64,000 bases of DNA, from the NCBI RefSeq assembly GCF_002858745.1, contig NZ_PJRO01000004.1, positions 310,001 to 374,000 of the forward strand. The letters are read 5' to 3'. Source of the stretch: Mesorhizobium loti. Lineage in GTDB: Bacteria > Pseudomonadota > Alphaproteobacteria > Rhizobiales > Rhizobiaceae. Under the pieces are notes generated by a model. It saw only the letters and a list, made by a program, of their open reading frames with translations. It did no database searches and was not told where the DNA came from. Shown one piece after another: positions 8,355-16,523 of this stretch (position 1 is its first letter; each line of letters opens with the position of its first letter). The position numbers were made by a program, and so were the translations under genes.

Positions 8355-9641
8355 ATGCGAACGTCAAAAATATTCATTTCTTTTCGATTTCAGCTATTTG
8401 GTGCAATTATTTTAGCATCAATATTGCCGGCTTTTGTGCGGCGGAATTTCGATAGCGATATTTTTTCTTCGCAACTGCAAATAAATACTCTTGTCGGAAC
8501 AGTTGTTGCTATAGTTGTTGGATATTTCTTTCACAGGAGAATATCGGTTATCCCGGGCGTGAAGGCTGATTTTTATATTATACCGATTTATGCCTTTTCA
8601 TTTTATATTCTTGTTTTGGTTATGTTTTTTGCTAGAATTGATTATACTAGGGCGACATTGATCTCGGGTTTTTTTATTACGATATTGTGGTTTCAGTGTA
8701 TTGCAGTGCTTTCTCGTCGAGTTCGCGAGTATTCTCTGGCTATTGTTCCTGGTGGTGATGTCGAGGCGCTCGTTGAATTGAAAGGCGTGCGCTGGATTAG
8801 TCTATCTGACATGCCGACTTCGCATCGCGGCTGGGACGGATTGGTAGCAGATCTGCGTGCCGATTTATCGCCCCAATGGATTCGGTTTATCTCGGAAACA
8901 GCGCTGGCAGGGACACCAGTCTTCCATGTTAAGGAGATCCGTGAATCTCTTACGGGAATGGTCGAAATCGAGCACCTTTCAGAGAATACCTTGGGATCGC
9001 TAAATCCAAATGAAGCCTATCGAGAGCTCAAGCATACGCTGGATTGGGTGATTGCTTTTTCGGCACTCATTGCCTTTTTGCCGATCTTTGCTGTGATTTC
9101 CTTGCTGATAAAAATGGACTCTTCCGGCCCAGTCCTGTTTAGGCAGGAACGCCGCGGTTACCGCGGCAAAACATTCAAGGTTTTCAAGTTTCGCACAATG
9201 ATAGCGAAACAGTCTGGGGCTGGTGATGTGCCTGCAGAAGTCGCAGATATGGAGAACGTGCGCGATCAGGCCAGAACGAAAGACCAGGATATGCGGATAA
9301 CCCGGGTGGGTCGAATTCTCAGACGAACCCGACTGGATGAACTACCGCAGGTACTCAATATTATGCGAGGCGAAATGAGCTGGATCGGCCCGCGACCGGA
9401 AGCGCTGGTCTTGTCAAAGTGGTATGAGAAAGAACTCCCTTTCTACAGTTACCGGCATATTGTTTTTCCTGGAATCACTGGATGGGCGCAAATCAATCAA
9501 GGACATGTTTCCGCTGTTGAAGATGTTCATGAGAAATTACACTATGATTTCTATTATATAAAGAACTTCTCGTTTTGGCTTGACCTTATTATTACCATGA
9601 AAACTGCTAAGATTATTTTCACCGGATTTGGTTCACGATAA
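8355..9641 (+). CDS. Polyprenyl-phosphate sugar-1-phosphate transferase (initiating exopolysaccharide/O-unit transferase)
   Basis: About 428 residues. It should transfer a sugar-1-phosphate from a nucleotide sugar to undecaprenyl phosphate and start a polysaccharide repeat at the inner membrane. The N-terminal half has four hydrophobic segments and a soluble linker. One more membrane segment (roughly residues 225-248) precedes the PF02397 catalytic domain. That domain shows VLFRQERRGY, FKVFKFRTM, RRTRLDELPQ and MSWIGPRPE. The first 350 bases are strikingly AT-rich: 8641-8700 has 21 G+C in 60, against the GC-rich neighbours, suggesting transfer. The start is uncertain: ATG at 8355 or TTG at 8343, both without a good ribosome binding site. 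The transferred sugar is unknown, with HexNAc or hexose equally possible. Confidence 0.88.
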   Translation: MRTSKIFISFRFQLFGAIILASILPAFVRRNFDSDIFSSQLQINTLVGTVVAIVVGYFFHRRISVIPGVKADFYIIPIYAFSFYILVLVMFFARIDYTRATLISGFFITILWFQCIAVLSRRVREYSLAIVPGGDVEALVELKGVRWISLSDMPTSHRGWDGLVADLRADLSPQWIRFISETALAGTPVFHVKEIRESLTGMVEIEHLSENTLGSLNPNEAYRELKHTLDWVIAFSALIAFLPIFAVISLLIKMDSSGPVLFRQERRGYRGKTFKVFKFRTMIAKQSGAGDVPAEVADMENVRDQARTKDQDMRITRVGRILRRTRLDELPQVLNIMRGEMSWIGPRPEALVLSKWYEKELPFYSYRHIVFPGITGWAQINQGHVSAVEDVHEKLHYDFYYIKNFSFWLDLIITMKTAKIIFTGFGSR

Positions 9642-9707
9642 CGGCTTCCATCTGTGGCGGTGTTATGCTGCTCTCGGTGATCTGCCAAGAAGCAGGGCAA
9701 TTATACA

Positions 9708-10451
9708 ATGACAACTGAGCGCGCACCGGTGAACAATAGGGCTGGCATTGTCGGCTGGCTCGACCGGACATTTTATGCGGACGTGCAGGACTGGTGGGAT
9801 GACAAGGCCTTTCGGGCTTTCATTCTGCAAAGATTGCAGCCGCATCACGAACTGCTTGATCTTGGTGCGGGTGCTGGGATCGTCGTCGAGATGAATTTCA
9901 AAGACCATGCGAAGCGCGTATGCGGTTTGGATCCTGACCCGCGCGTTGTCGACAATCCATATCTTCACGAAGCACAGGTTGGTTTGGGCGAGCACATCCC
10001 CTGGCCGGACGGAACTTTCGATATCGTGGTTGCCGACAATGTCCTGGAACACCTGGAGAATCCGACCGCGGTATTTCGCGAGGTAGCTCGTGTTCTGAAG
10101 CCTGGGGGGCGTTTCCTATTCAAGACACCGAACCGACGCCACTACATGCCTCTGATCGCGAGGCTCACTCCGCTCGGATTTCATCGCTTCTACAACCGGC
10201 TCCGTGGTCGCGCTTCCGAAGACACTTTCCCAACGGTGTACAAGGCCAATCGCCCTGCCGATGTCGAGGCAGCCGCGCGTCCGGCTGGCATGGAACTGAC
10301 AGCCGTCGAATTGATTGAAAGCAGGCCGGAATATCTGCGGATTACGGCAATCAGCTATATGGCCGGAATTTTGTATGAACGCCTCGTCAACATGGGCTCT
10401 GCGCTGGCTTCGCTACGGGTGTTGCTCATAGGTGAGTTGACAAAGAAATAG
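9708..10451 (+). CDS. SAM-dependent class I methyltransferase
   Basis: 247 residues of the Methyltransf_11/25 type. Motif I is LLDLGAGAG, an acidic loop follows at GLDPDP, motif II is FDIVVADNVLEHLENP, and the post-motif segment VARVLKPGGRFLFKTPN is clear. It has no membrane segment. Its place between the initiating sugar transferase and the glycosyltransferase operon suggests a polysaccharide or lipid-linked intermediate as substrate, but this is inference. It starts 66 bp after the transferase on the same strand and converges on wbuB with only 24 bp between stops. Confidence 0.85.
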   Translation: MTTERAPVNNRAGIVGWLDRTFYADVQDWWDDKAFRAFILQRLQPHHELLDLGAGAGIVVEMNFKDHAKRVCGLDPDPRVVDNPYLHEAQVGLGEHIPWPDGTFDIVVADNVLEHLENPTAVFREVARVLKPGGRFLFKTPNRRHYMPLIARLTPLGFHRFYNRLRGRASEDTFPTVYKANRPADVEAAARPAGMELTAVELIESRPEYLRITAISYMAGILYERLVNMGSALASLRVLLIGELTKK

Positions 10452-10475
10452 GCTTCTTCAACGAGGGCGCCGTTT

Positions 10476-11747
10476 TTAATCCAGGCCTTCTCCGGATTTG
10501 CGCGCAAACTCCAATGCCCACGTTTCGAACGCTTTCACCAGCGTTTCGCGATCGAATTCGCGGCGTGCATAGATGCGTGCGTTGTTACCCATGTCGCGGC
10601 GGATTGTTTCACTGGTTTCGGCAAGTTTCCGAGCGAGCTCCGCAAGCTTGGTGCCGTTACCGGCCGGGCATGTCAGTCCGCCCTCAGCTTCCTCTATGAT
10701 ACGAGCACCCTCACCATTCAGCATGGCGAGCAGTGGAATTCCGGCGGCGAGATAGCTCTGCACCTTGCCGGGGATCGTCATGGCAAAAATCGGATCGGGT
10801 CTGAGCGTCACGAGCAGCGCATCTGCAGCGCGAAAGAACGCCGGCATTCGCTCGATAGCATGGCGACCGAGCATGACGACTTGGCGATCGAGCCCCCGAC
10901 GTACGATTTCAGCTCGTACCCAGTCCGCCGCACGGCCATCCCCCAGAATGATCCATCGAATATCCTCACGGTCGCGCAACACGCATGCCGCATCGAGAAT
11001 TGATGGAAAATCCTGGGCTTCCCCGATATTGCCGGCGAACAGGATATTGAATGTGTCGCGATAGGGGAGCATCTCGGCAGCCGGCTCGATGCTCGTTTGG
11101 TCGCCCTCGAATACTGACTCTGTCCATGCGGGAAAGTAGCTCACGCGCGCATTTGGCCCAGCATACTGCTTTATGTTCGAGAAGAACGCCTTTGACTGCA
11201 CGAGAATATGATCAGTGCGGCGGTAAATGAATGAGACCAGCTTTCCTACAAGGTTAAGCATGCGAGGTGACCGCAGCACGCCAACAGCGGAGAGGGTTTC
11301 CGGCCAGAGATCGAGGATCCAGATGGTCAAAGGTGCACGTTTCATTCTCCGCTGGAGGATGGCAGGCAGAACAGCCGTGATTGGTGAACTTGCGGACACA
11401 AAAATTCCGTCGAACTTGCGTCCGCGCAGCTTCCATGCCCCAATAATCGTACCGGACAGAACGTAACTCAGATAGTTGAGAAGAAGCCGGAGTTTACCGC
11501 GGCCTCGCGCAACAACGGGTATTCGAAGAACTTGAGCACCATGAAATGTGCCAAAGCTTTCCGGATTGGCACGAAATTCCGGAAAAATGTCGCCGTCAGG
11601 ATAGTTGGGTTGTCCAGTCAGGATTGTCACGTGGTGACCGCGTTCGATCAAATCCTTGACCAATTCGTTGACGCGGAATGTCTCCGGCCAGAAGAATTGC
11701 GTCATCACGAGCAGCCTGATTTTTGTCCCTGGTGTCGACTGCTCCAT
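10476..11747 (-). CDS. wbuB: Glycosyltransferase family 4, WbuB-like
   Basis: 423 residues with the GT-B fold. The N-terminal part has TQFFWPETFRVNELVKDL and TILTGQPNYPDG, characteristic of the WbuB branch. The C-terminal nucleotide-sugar domain has FNILFAGNIGEAQDF and the acidic region near GEGARIIEEAEGG. In enteric O-antigen clusters WbuB is the proposed L-FucNAc transferase and sits directly after fnlC, as here. I therefore infer that it adds L-FucNAc or its acetamidino form to a lipid-linked acceptor on the cytoplasmic face. It is the last gene of the minus-strand operon that begins with wbuX, 60 bp after fnlC. Confidence 0.85.
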   Translation of the reverse strand: MEQSTPGTKIRLLVMTQFFWPETFRVNELVKDLIERGHHVTILTGQPNYPDGDIFPEFRANPESFGTFHGAQVLRIPVVARGRGKLRLLLNYLSYVLSGTIIGAWKLRGRKFDGIFVSASSPITAVLPAILQRRMKRAPLTIWILDLWPETLSAVGVLRSPRMLNLVGKLVSFIYRRTDHILVQSKAFFSNIKQYAGPNARVSYFPAWTESVFEGDQTSIEPAAEMLPYRDTFNILFAGNIGEAQDFPSILDAACVLRDREDIRWIILGDGRAADWVRAEIVRRGLDRQVVMLGRHAIERMPAFFRAADALLVTLRPDPIFAMTIPGKVQSYLAAGIPLLAMLNGEGARIIEEAEGGLTCPAGNGTKLAELARKLAETSETIRRDMGNNARIYARREFDRETLVKAFETWALEFARKSGEGLD

Positions 11748-11807
11748 CGGTTGATTCGTTACCGGTTCAAGAATGCTACTGTCTTTACGTCGGAGCGGAA
11801 TGTCATA

Positions 11808-12941
11808 TCAGTCGTACTGGCGCCACACGACGCGTTTCACGTAGTCCGTATAGCTGTGGATGATACGCAGCACCTTTTCGGACACGTTGGGCATACTGTA
11901 GTCGGCGACCAGCCTGAGGCCGCGTTCGGTACCGCGCGGTTGCGAGCCGAGGATGGCAAGCCCCTGCCGGACGCGATCCACTTCAAGCCCCACCATCATG
12001 ACGGCGGCTTCTTCCATTCCTTCCGGGCGCTCGTGCGCCTCGCGCAGGTTGAGTGCCGGGAAATTGAGGATCGAGGATTCCTCATTGATTGTGCCACTGT
12101 CCGAAAGCACCGCCCGCGACGAAAGCTGCAGCCGCACATAATCATGGAAGCCGAGTGGCTTTAAAAGCCGGACCTTTCCATGAAACTTGGCACCCGAAGC
12201 CTCGATGCGCCGCAAGGTACGCGGATGCGTCGAGACGATGACCGGCAGGTCGTTGTCTTCTGCCACGGCATTGAGGACCGCGACGAGTTTGCTGAAGGTG
12301 CGCGGGAAGTCAACGTTTTCCTCGCGATGCGCGCTGACGACGAAATAACCGAATTCGTCCAGCTCCAGCCGCTGGAGGGCGTCCGACGCGTCGATGCGGT
12401 CGCGATAGTGCGTCAGCACCTCGAACATCGGGCTGCCCGTCTTGATCACCATGTCGGGTGGCAAGCCCTCGCGCAGCAGGTATTCGCGCGCAATCGAGCT
12501 GTAGGTAAGGTTGATATCCGCTGTGTGGTCGACAATGCGCCGGTTGGTTTCTTCCGGAACACGTTGGTCGAAACAGCGGTTGCCGGCTTCCATGTGGAAA
12601 ATCGGTATTCTGCGTCGCTTTGCCGGGATTACAGCCAGGCAGGAATTGGTGTCACCGAGTACCAGCATGGCCTCGGGGTTTTCCTCGCCAAGCACTTTGT
12701 CGATCGCAATGATGATATTGCCGATCGTCTCGGCTGCCGATCCGGACGCACTCGCTAGGAAATAATCCGGTTTGCGTACGCCAAGATCATCGAAAAAGAC
12801 CTGGTTCAGCTCGTAGTCGTAATTCTGTCCTGTGTGGACGAGCACATGATCACAATGTTCGTCCAACCGCGCCATCACTCGCGACAGCCGGATGATTTCC
12901 GGGCGCGTGCCGACGACAGTGAGGACTTTGAGTTTTTTCAA
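11808..12941 (-). CDS. fnlC: UDP-2-acetamido-2,6-dideoxy-L-talose 2-epimerase (UDP-GlcNAc 2-epimerase family)
   Basis: 377 residues of the WecB/UDP-GlcNAc 2-epimerase family. Visible are the N-terminal VVGTRPEIIRLSRV, the HTGQNYDYELNQVFF block, HMEAGNRCFDQRVPEETNRR and the SDSGTINEESSIL signature. FnlC/CapG inverts C2 of UDP-L-PneNAc to yield UDP-L-FucNAc, the last nucleotide-sugar step. I start it at a TTG at 12941, which overlaps the fnlB stop as TTGA and has GAAGGTGA just upstream. This gives KKLKVLTVVGTRP, the family N-terminus, at the right length. An ATG at 13001 would force a 64-bp overlap and a 20-residue non-homologous leader. Confidence 0.9.
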   Translation of the reverse strand: MKKLKVLTVVGTRPEIIRLSRVMARLDEHCDHVLVHTGQNYDYELNQVFFDDLGVRKPDYFLASASGSAAETIGNIIIAIDKVLGEENPEAMLVLGDTNSCLAVIPAKRRRIPIFHMEAGNRCFDQRVPEETNRRIVDHTADINLTYSSIAREYLLREGLPPDMVIKTGSPMFEVLTHYRDRIDASDALQRLELDEFGYFVVSAHREENVDFPRTFSKLVAVLNAVAEDNDLPVIVSTHPRTLRRIEASGAKFHGKVRLLKPLGFHDYVRLQLSSRAVLSDSGTINEESSILNFPALNLREAHERPEGMEEAAVMMVGLEVDRVRQGLAILGSQPRGTERGLRLVADYSMPNVSEKVLRIIHSYTDYVKRVVWRQYD

Positions 12942-14050
12942 GGCTTCACCTTCATGGCCACTGTATCTGGCCTGGAGTGGTCGAAAATCTCGTTTGCCCA
13001 TAGCATGACGATGAGTTCATCGTCCCCGACATTGGTAATGTTATGGGCCCAGCCGGGGATTGTCTCGACGATGCGTGCCTCGCCACCCTTGGTGGTGAGC
13101 TCGAATGTCTCGCCGCTGTCGATGTTGCGGAAACCAAAATGCGCGGTGCCACGGATGACGAGGAACTTTTCCGTCTTGGTGTGGTGGTAATGCTCACCCC
13201 GTGTAATGCCCGGGTAGGCGGAAAAATACGAAAATTGCCCACTATCCCGGGTCTTTAGCATTTCAACGAATTCGCCGCGTGGATCGGCATGCACGGGAAC
13301 GGTATAGCTAAACGCGTCCTCAGGCAGGTGGCTGAGATAGGTGGCGTGAAGAGCGCGCATCAGCCCGTCGCCCACTGGCGGGGTGATCAGCGAGGCGCGG
13401 CTGGTGGAAAAAGAGTACAGTGTGTCGGCTACCGTGCCGACGCTGGTTGAATAGACCGGGCCAGCTTCGATGAAGCCAGTTTCGGCCGGAGCGGTTTCGA
13501 GCAACCCCGTCAGAGCAGCGACTACATCGTCCACATAGACAAGATTTAGCGGAGCCGAAGGGTCGTTTATCGTAATCGGCAAGCCACGGGCGATGTTGTG
13601 GCAGAACGTGGCTACCGCCGAGTTGTAGTTCGGCCGAGCCCACTTTCCGAAGACATTGGTCAGTCGAAAGACATGTACCGTCGTGCCGTTTTCGCGAGCA
13701 TGGCGGAAAAGTTCGTCCTCGGCATCGCGCTTGCTTTTGCCATAAGGGTTGTCGAGTGCCGCTTGTGTCGAAGATGCATAGGCGACCGACGCCCGATTGT
13801 CGGCTTGGGCCAGCGCGTTGCAAAGCGCGCGGGTGAAGCCCGTGTTGCCGGTTGAAAATTCGGCAGCGTCCTTGGGGCGGTTCGTCCCCGCAAGGTGATA
13901 GATGAAATCGGCGCTCGCGACGGCGTCAGCCAGTGTGGACGGCGATGTCGAGCGGGTAATCCCGATTACGTCGGCATGGCCGAGTTCCGTCAAGCGGATC
14001 TTGAGATTCTTCCCGATGAATCCGTCGGAGCCGGTGACGACGATGCGCAT
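12938..14050 (-). CDS. fnlB: UDP-2-acetamido-2,6-dideoxy-hexulose reductase (CapF/WbjC/FnlB), SDR plus cupin
   Basis: 370 residues in two domains. Residues 1 to about 245 are an extended short-chain dehydrogenase, with GSDGFIGKN for NADPH binding, FIYHLAGTNRP and NPYGKSKRDAE carrying the Tyr-x3-Lys pair. The last 120 residues are a metal-binding cupin with GEHYHHTKTEKF and GWAHNITNV. This fusion is diagnostic of CapF, which reduces the 4-keto intermediate during UDP-L-FucNAc synthesis. The start codon follows fnlA after 6 bp and the stop overlaps the fnlC TTG start, so translation is probably coupled. Confidence 0.93.
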   Translation of the reverse strand: MRIVVTGSDGFIGKNLKIRLTELGHADVIGITRSTSPSTLADAVASADFIYHLAGTNRPKDAAEFSTGNTGFTRALCNALAQADNRASVAYASSTQAALDNPYGKSKRDAEDELFRHARENGTTVHVFRLTNVFGKWARPNYNSAVATFCHNIARGLPITINDPSAPLNLVYVDDVVAALTGLLETAPAETGFIEAGPVYSTSVGTVADTLYSFSTSRASLITPPVGDGLMRALHATYLSHLPEDAFSYTVPVHADPRGEFVEMLKTRDSGQFSYFSAYPGITRGEHYHHTKTEKFLVIRGTAHFGFRNIDSGETFELTTKGGEARIVETIPGWAHNITNVGDDELIVMLWANEIFDHSRPDTVAMKVKP

Positions 14051-14056
14051 ATCGGC

Positions 14057-15091
14057 TCAGTCCTCCAGCGCGGCCGTTTCGCCGCCGACCGTGCGCCGCA
14101 TAAAGTCGAGTTTCAGGAGCAGTGCTTTCATTCCTTCGACATCCAGCCGCCGTGTGTTGTGCGAATTGTATTCATCGCTGGCACTGATCTTTGGTTCGCC
14201 TTGCTCAACAAACTTGGTGTAGTTGAGGTCGCGTGCGTCTGGGCGCACACGGTAGTAGTCGCCCAAATCCTCCGCTCCCGCCATTTCCTCGCGGCTTAAT
14301 AGAACTTCATAGAGTTTTTCGCCGTGCCGGGTGCCGATCTCGCGCACCTCGTGCTCTGGTTTGCCGAGCAGTTCAACGATAGATCGCGTCAGCGTTGAAA
14401 TCGTCGCTGCTGGCGCCTTCTGCACGAAGATGTCGCCATTGCTGCCATGCTTGAAGGCATAAAGTACGAGCTCGACAGCGTCCTCGAGCGTCATCATGAA
14501 ACGCGTCATCTCCGGATCGGTGACGGTGATCGGTTTCCCTTCCAAGACCTGGCCAACAAACAGTGGGATAACGGAGCCACGTGAGGCCATTACGTTACCG
14601 TAGCGAGTGCCACAGATCACCGTTTCAGTACCCTCGAGATTGCGAGAAACTGCAACCATCACCTTTTCCATCATCGCCTTGGAGATACCCATGGCGTTGA
14701 TTGGATAAACCGCCTTGTCGGTCGACAGGCAGATAACTCGTTTGACGCCGGCCGCGATTGCAGCCTCCAGCACATTTTCCGTGCCAAGCACGTTGGTGCG
14801 CACCGCTTCCATCGGATGAAACTCGCAGGACGGTACCTGCTTGAGCGCTGCGGCATGGAAACAATAGTCGACGCCACGCATCGCGCCTGCCACGCTGGAC
14901 TGGTTGCGGACGTCGCCGATGTAGAATTTCAGCTTGGGATGAGCATAGCGCTTGCGCATGTCATCTTGTTTTTTTTCGTCGCGGCTGAAAACGCGAATCT
15001 CGCGCACGTCAGTATCGAGGAAGCGGCGAAGCACCGCATTACCGAACGAGCCTGTGCCACCAGTGATAAGAACAACCTTGTCCTTGAACAT
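14057..15091 (-). CDS. fnlA: UDP-GlcNAc 4,6-dehydratase (5-inverting)/epimerase, CapE/FnlA
   Basis: 344 residues. It starts UDP-L-FucNAc synthesis from UDP-GlcNAc by 4,6-dehydration with C5 (and later C3) epimerisation. The Rossmann motif is ITGGTGSFGNAVLRRF. The active-site region CLSTDKAVYPINAMGISK has Met in place of the usual SDR Tyr, which is characteristic of the CapE branch rather than of RmlB-type dehydratases. The ATG at 15091 gives the standard MFKDKVVLITGG start with CGGGGA upstream. It follows wbuZ by 40 bp in the same operon. Confidence 0.93.
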   Translation of the reverse strand: MFKDKVVLITGGTGSFGNAVLRRFLDTDVREIRVFSRDEKKQDDMRKRYAHPKLKFYIGDVRNQSSVAGAMRGVDYCFHAAALKQVPSCEFHPMEAVRTNVLGTENVLEAAIAAGVKRVICLSTDKAVYPINAMGISKAMMEKVMVAVSRNLEGTETVICGTRYGNVMASRGSVIPLFVGQVLEGKPITVTDPEMTRFMMTLEDAVELVLYAFKHGSNGDIFVQKAPAATISTLTRSIVELLGKPEHEVREIGTRHGEKLYEVLLSREEMAGAEDLGDYYRVRPDARDLNYTKFVEQGEPKISASDEYNSHNTRRLDVEGMKALLLKLDFMRRTVGGETAALED

Positions 15092-15131
15092 GTTTCCCCG
15101 CGAACTCCGATTCAAGAAGGGTTTGCGCCCA

Positions 15132-15908
15132 CTAAGCGAGCTTTAAGCCGGTCCGGATGATTTCGTCCTTCTGCCCCGGGTTGGGATAGTTGATCAAGAC
15201 CGCCCGATAGATTCCTTTGAAGACAAACAGGCTGCCGGCGGCAGCGCCAATCACGCCACACTCGCCGATTACGGCTCCGACATCCTTCAAGGAACCTGCG
15301 CCGCCCAACACGCTCATCGGAATGGTGACCGTCTGCCGTATCCGGCGGGCGAGTTCAAGGTCGTAGCCTTTCATCTGGCCGTCATTGTCGATTGAGTTGA
15401 CGACAATCTCGCCGGCGCCATTCTCTTCTGCCTGTCTGGCTAGGTCAAAAACCGAACGGCCTGTGTTGCGGGTCCCATTGTGGGTCCAGACCTCGTAGTC
15501 CGTCCCCTTCTTTCTGACGTCGAGGACGATCACCATACTCTGGCGACCGATCTCTTCCGAGATATGCGAGATCAGACCTGGGTTCTCGATCGCTGCGGAG
15601 CTGACTGCGACCTTTTCGACGCCGAGCCCGATAATGTGCTTTGCCTGCTCGGCCGTCTTGACACCCCCACCATAACAAAGCGGCATCCGGCATTCGACCG
15701 CCAGATCGCCGATCATCTTGAAATCGGGCGTTCTTCCTTCTGCGGTAGCGTCGATATCGAGAACGATCAGCTCATCCGCTTCTTTTTCGTTGAAGATCTT
15801 CACGGCGTTGATTGGATCGCCGACATATTTGGCGTTCTCGAATGCAACAGTCTTCACGAGACCGCCGCCTCTTACGAGCAGGCAGGGGGTAATCCGGGGG
15901 CGGAGCAT
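15132..15908 (-). CDS. wbuZ: HisF-like acetamidino-modification subunit (AglZ/HisF2/WbuZ)
   Basis: 258 residues with the HisF (beta/alpha)8 fold. True HisF has a catalytic Asp at position 11 (CLDV); here the aligned CLLV has Leu11, so imidazole-glycerol-phosphate synthesis is unlikely. The second catalytic Asp survives in NSIDNDGQ, as do phosphate-loop glycines (CYGGGV, LGGAGS) and the gate residues Arg5 and the Lys of EKVAVSSAAIENP. Known HisF2/WbuZ proteins pair with a HisH homologue to deliver ammonia to an N-acetyl-sugar amidotransferase, and both partners are immediately upstream. The start codon directly abuts the wbuY stop (TGA then ATG), so translation is coupled. I infer an ammonia-channel or scaffold role. 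Confidence 0.9.
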   Translation of the reverse strand: MLRPRITPCLLVRGGGLVKTVAFENAKYVGDPINAVKIFNEKEADELIVLDIDATAEGRTPDFKMIGDLAVECRMPLCYGGGVKTAEQAKHIIGLGVEKVAVSSAAIENPGLISHISEEIGRQSMVIVLDVRKKGTDYEVWTHNGTRNTGRSVFDLARQAEENGAGEIVVNSIDNDGQMKGYDLELARRIRQTVTIPMSVLGGAGSLKDVGAVIGECGVIGAAAGSLFVFKGIYRAVLINYPNPGQKDEIIRTGLKLA

Positions 15909-16523
15909 TCAGGCCTCTGCAAAATTCTTCAGGAGCTGCGTTCCAAAGTGATGGCTCTTTTCAGGGTGGAACTGCACGCCGTGAATGTTCTCATTGTGCA
16001 CGGCGCAGACAAAATCTGTGCCGTACTTTGCCGTCGCCGCGGCATTGTCGGGGTTGGCGCATTCGAAATAGTACGAATGGAGGAAATAGAATCGTGCGTC
16101 ATTTTCGAGCTTGCCAAAAATGCCGGCGTTTGCCGTGGGGGTGACGTCATTCCAGCCCATATGAGGCAGGGGAAGACCGGCTGCATTCGGGTCATAGCCG
16201 AAATGGCGGACGTTGCCCTTGATCCAGCCGAGGCCTTCCCGTTCGCCTTCGTCACTGCGCTCCGCAATGATCTGCATGCCCACGCAGACCCCGAGAACCG
16301 GAACTTTCTTGTCGAGGACCAATTCGTCGAGGGTATCGCGCATTCCGGAACCGTCCAACAGTTCCATGGCATGGTCGAATGCACCGACTCCGGGCAAGAT
16401 GATCCTGGTCGCGCCGCTCAGTTCATCCGCTGTCTTCGCGGCAATCGCCTCGATGTTCATCCGCTTATACATGTTGAGAAACGCGCGGATGTTTCCCAGC
16501 CCGTAGTCGACGATCGAGATCAT
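15909..16523 (-). CDS. wbuY: HisH-like glutamine amidotransferase (WbuY)
   Basis: 204 residues of the class I glutamine amidotransferase fold. The nucleophile is Cys80 in GVCVGMQ, and the partner His186 and Glu188 are in QFHPEK, so glutaminase activity should be intact. The oxyanion region LPGVGAF is present. By family and context it hydrolyses glutamine and passes ammonia through WbuZ to WbuX, not to histidine synthesis. It overlaps wbuX by 4 bp (ATGA) and abuts wbuZ. Confidence 0.9.
   Translation of the reverse strand: MISIVDYGLGNIRAFLNMYKRMNIEAIAAKTADELSGATRIILPGVGAFDHAMELLDGSGMRDTLDELVLDKKVPVLGVCVGMQIIAERSDEGEREGLGWIKGNVRHFGYDPNAAGLPLPHMGWNDVTPTANAGIFGKLENDARFYFLHSYYFECANPDNAAATAKYGTDFVCAVHNENIHGVQFHPEKSHHFGTQLLKNFAEA

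Noticed and set aside
15132..16523. hisF and hisH as histidine biosynthesis genes
   Set aside because: They are coupled to an N-acetyl sugar amidotransferase and fnlABC, and the HisF homologue lacks Asp11.
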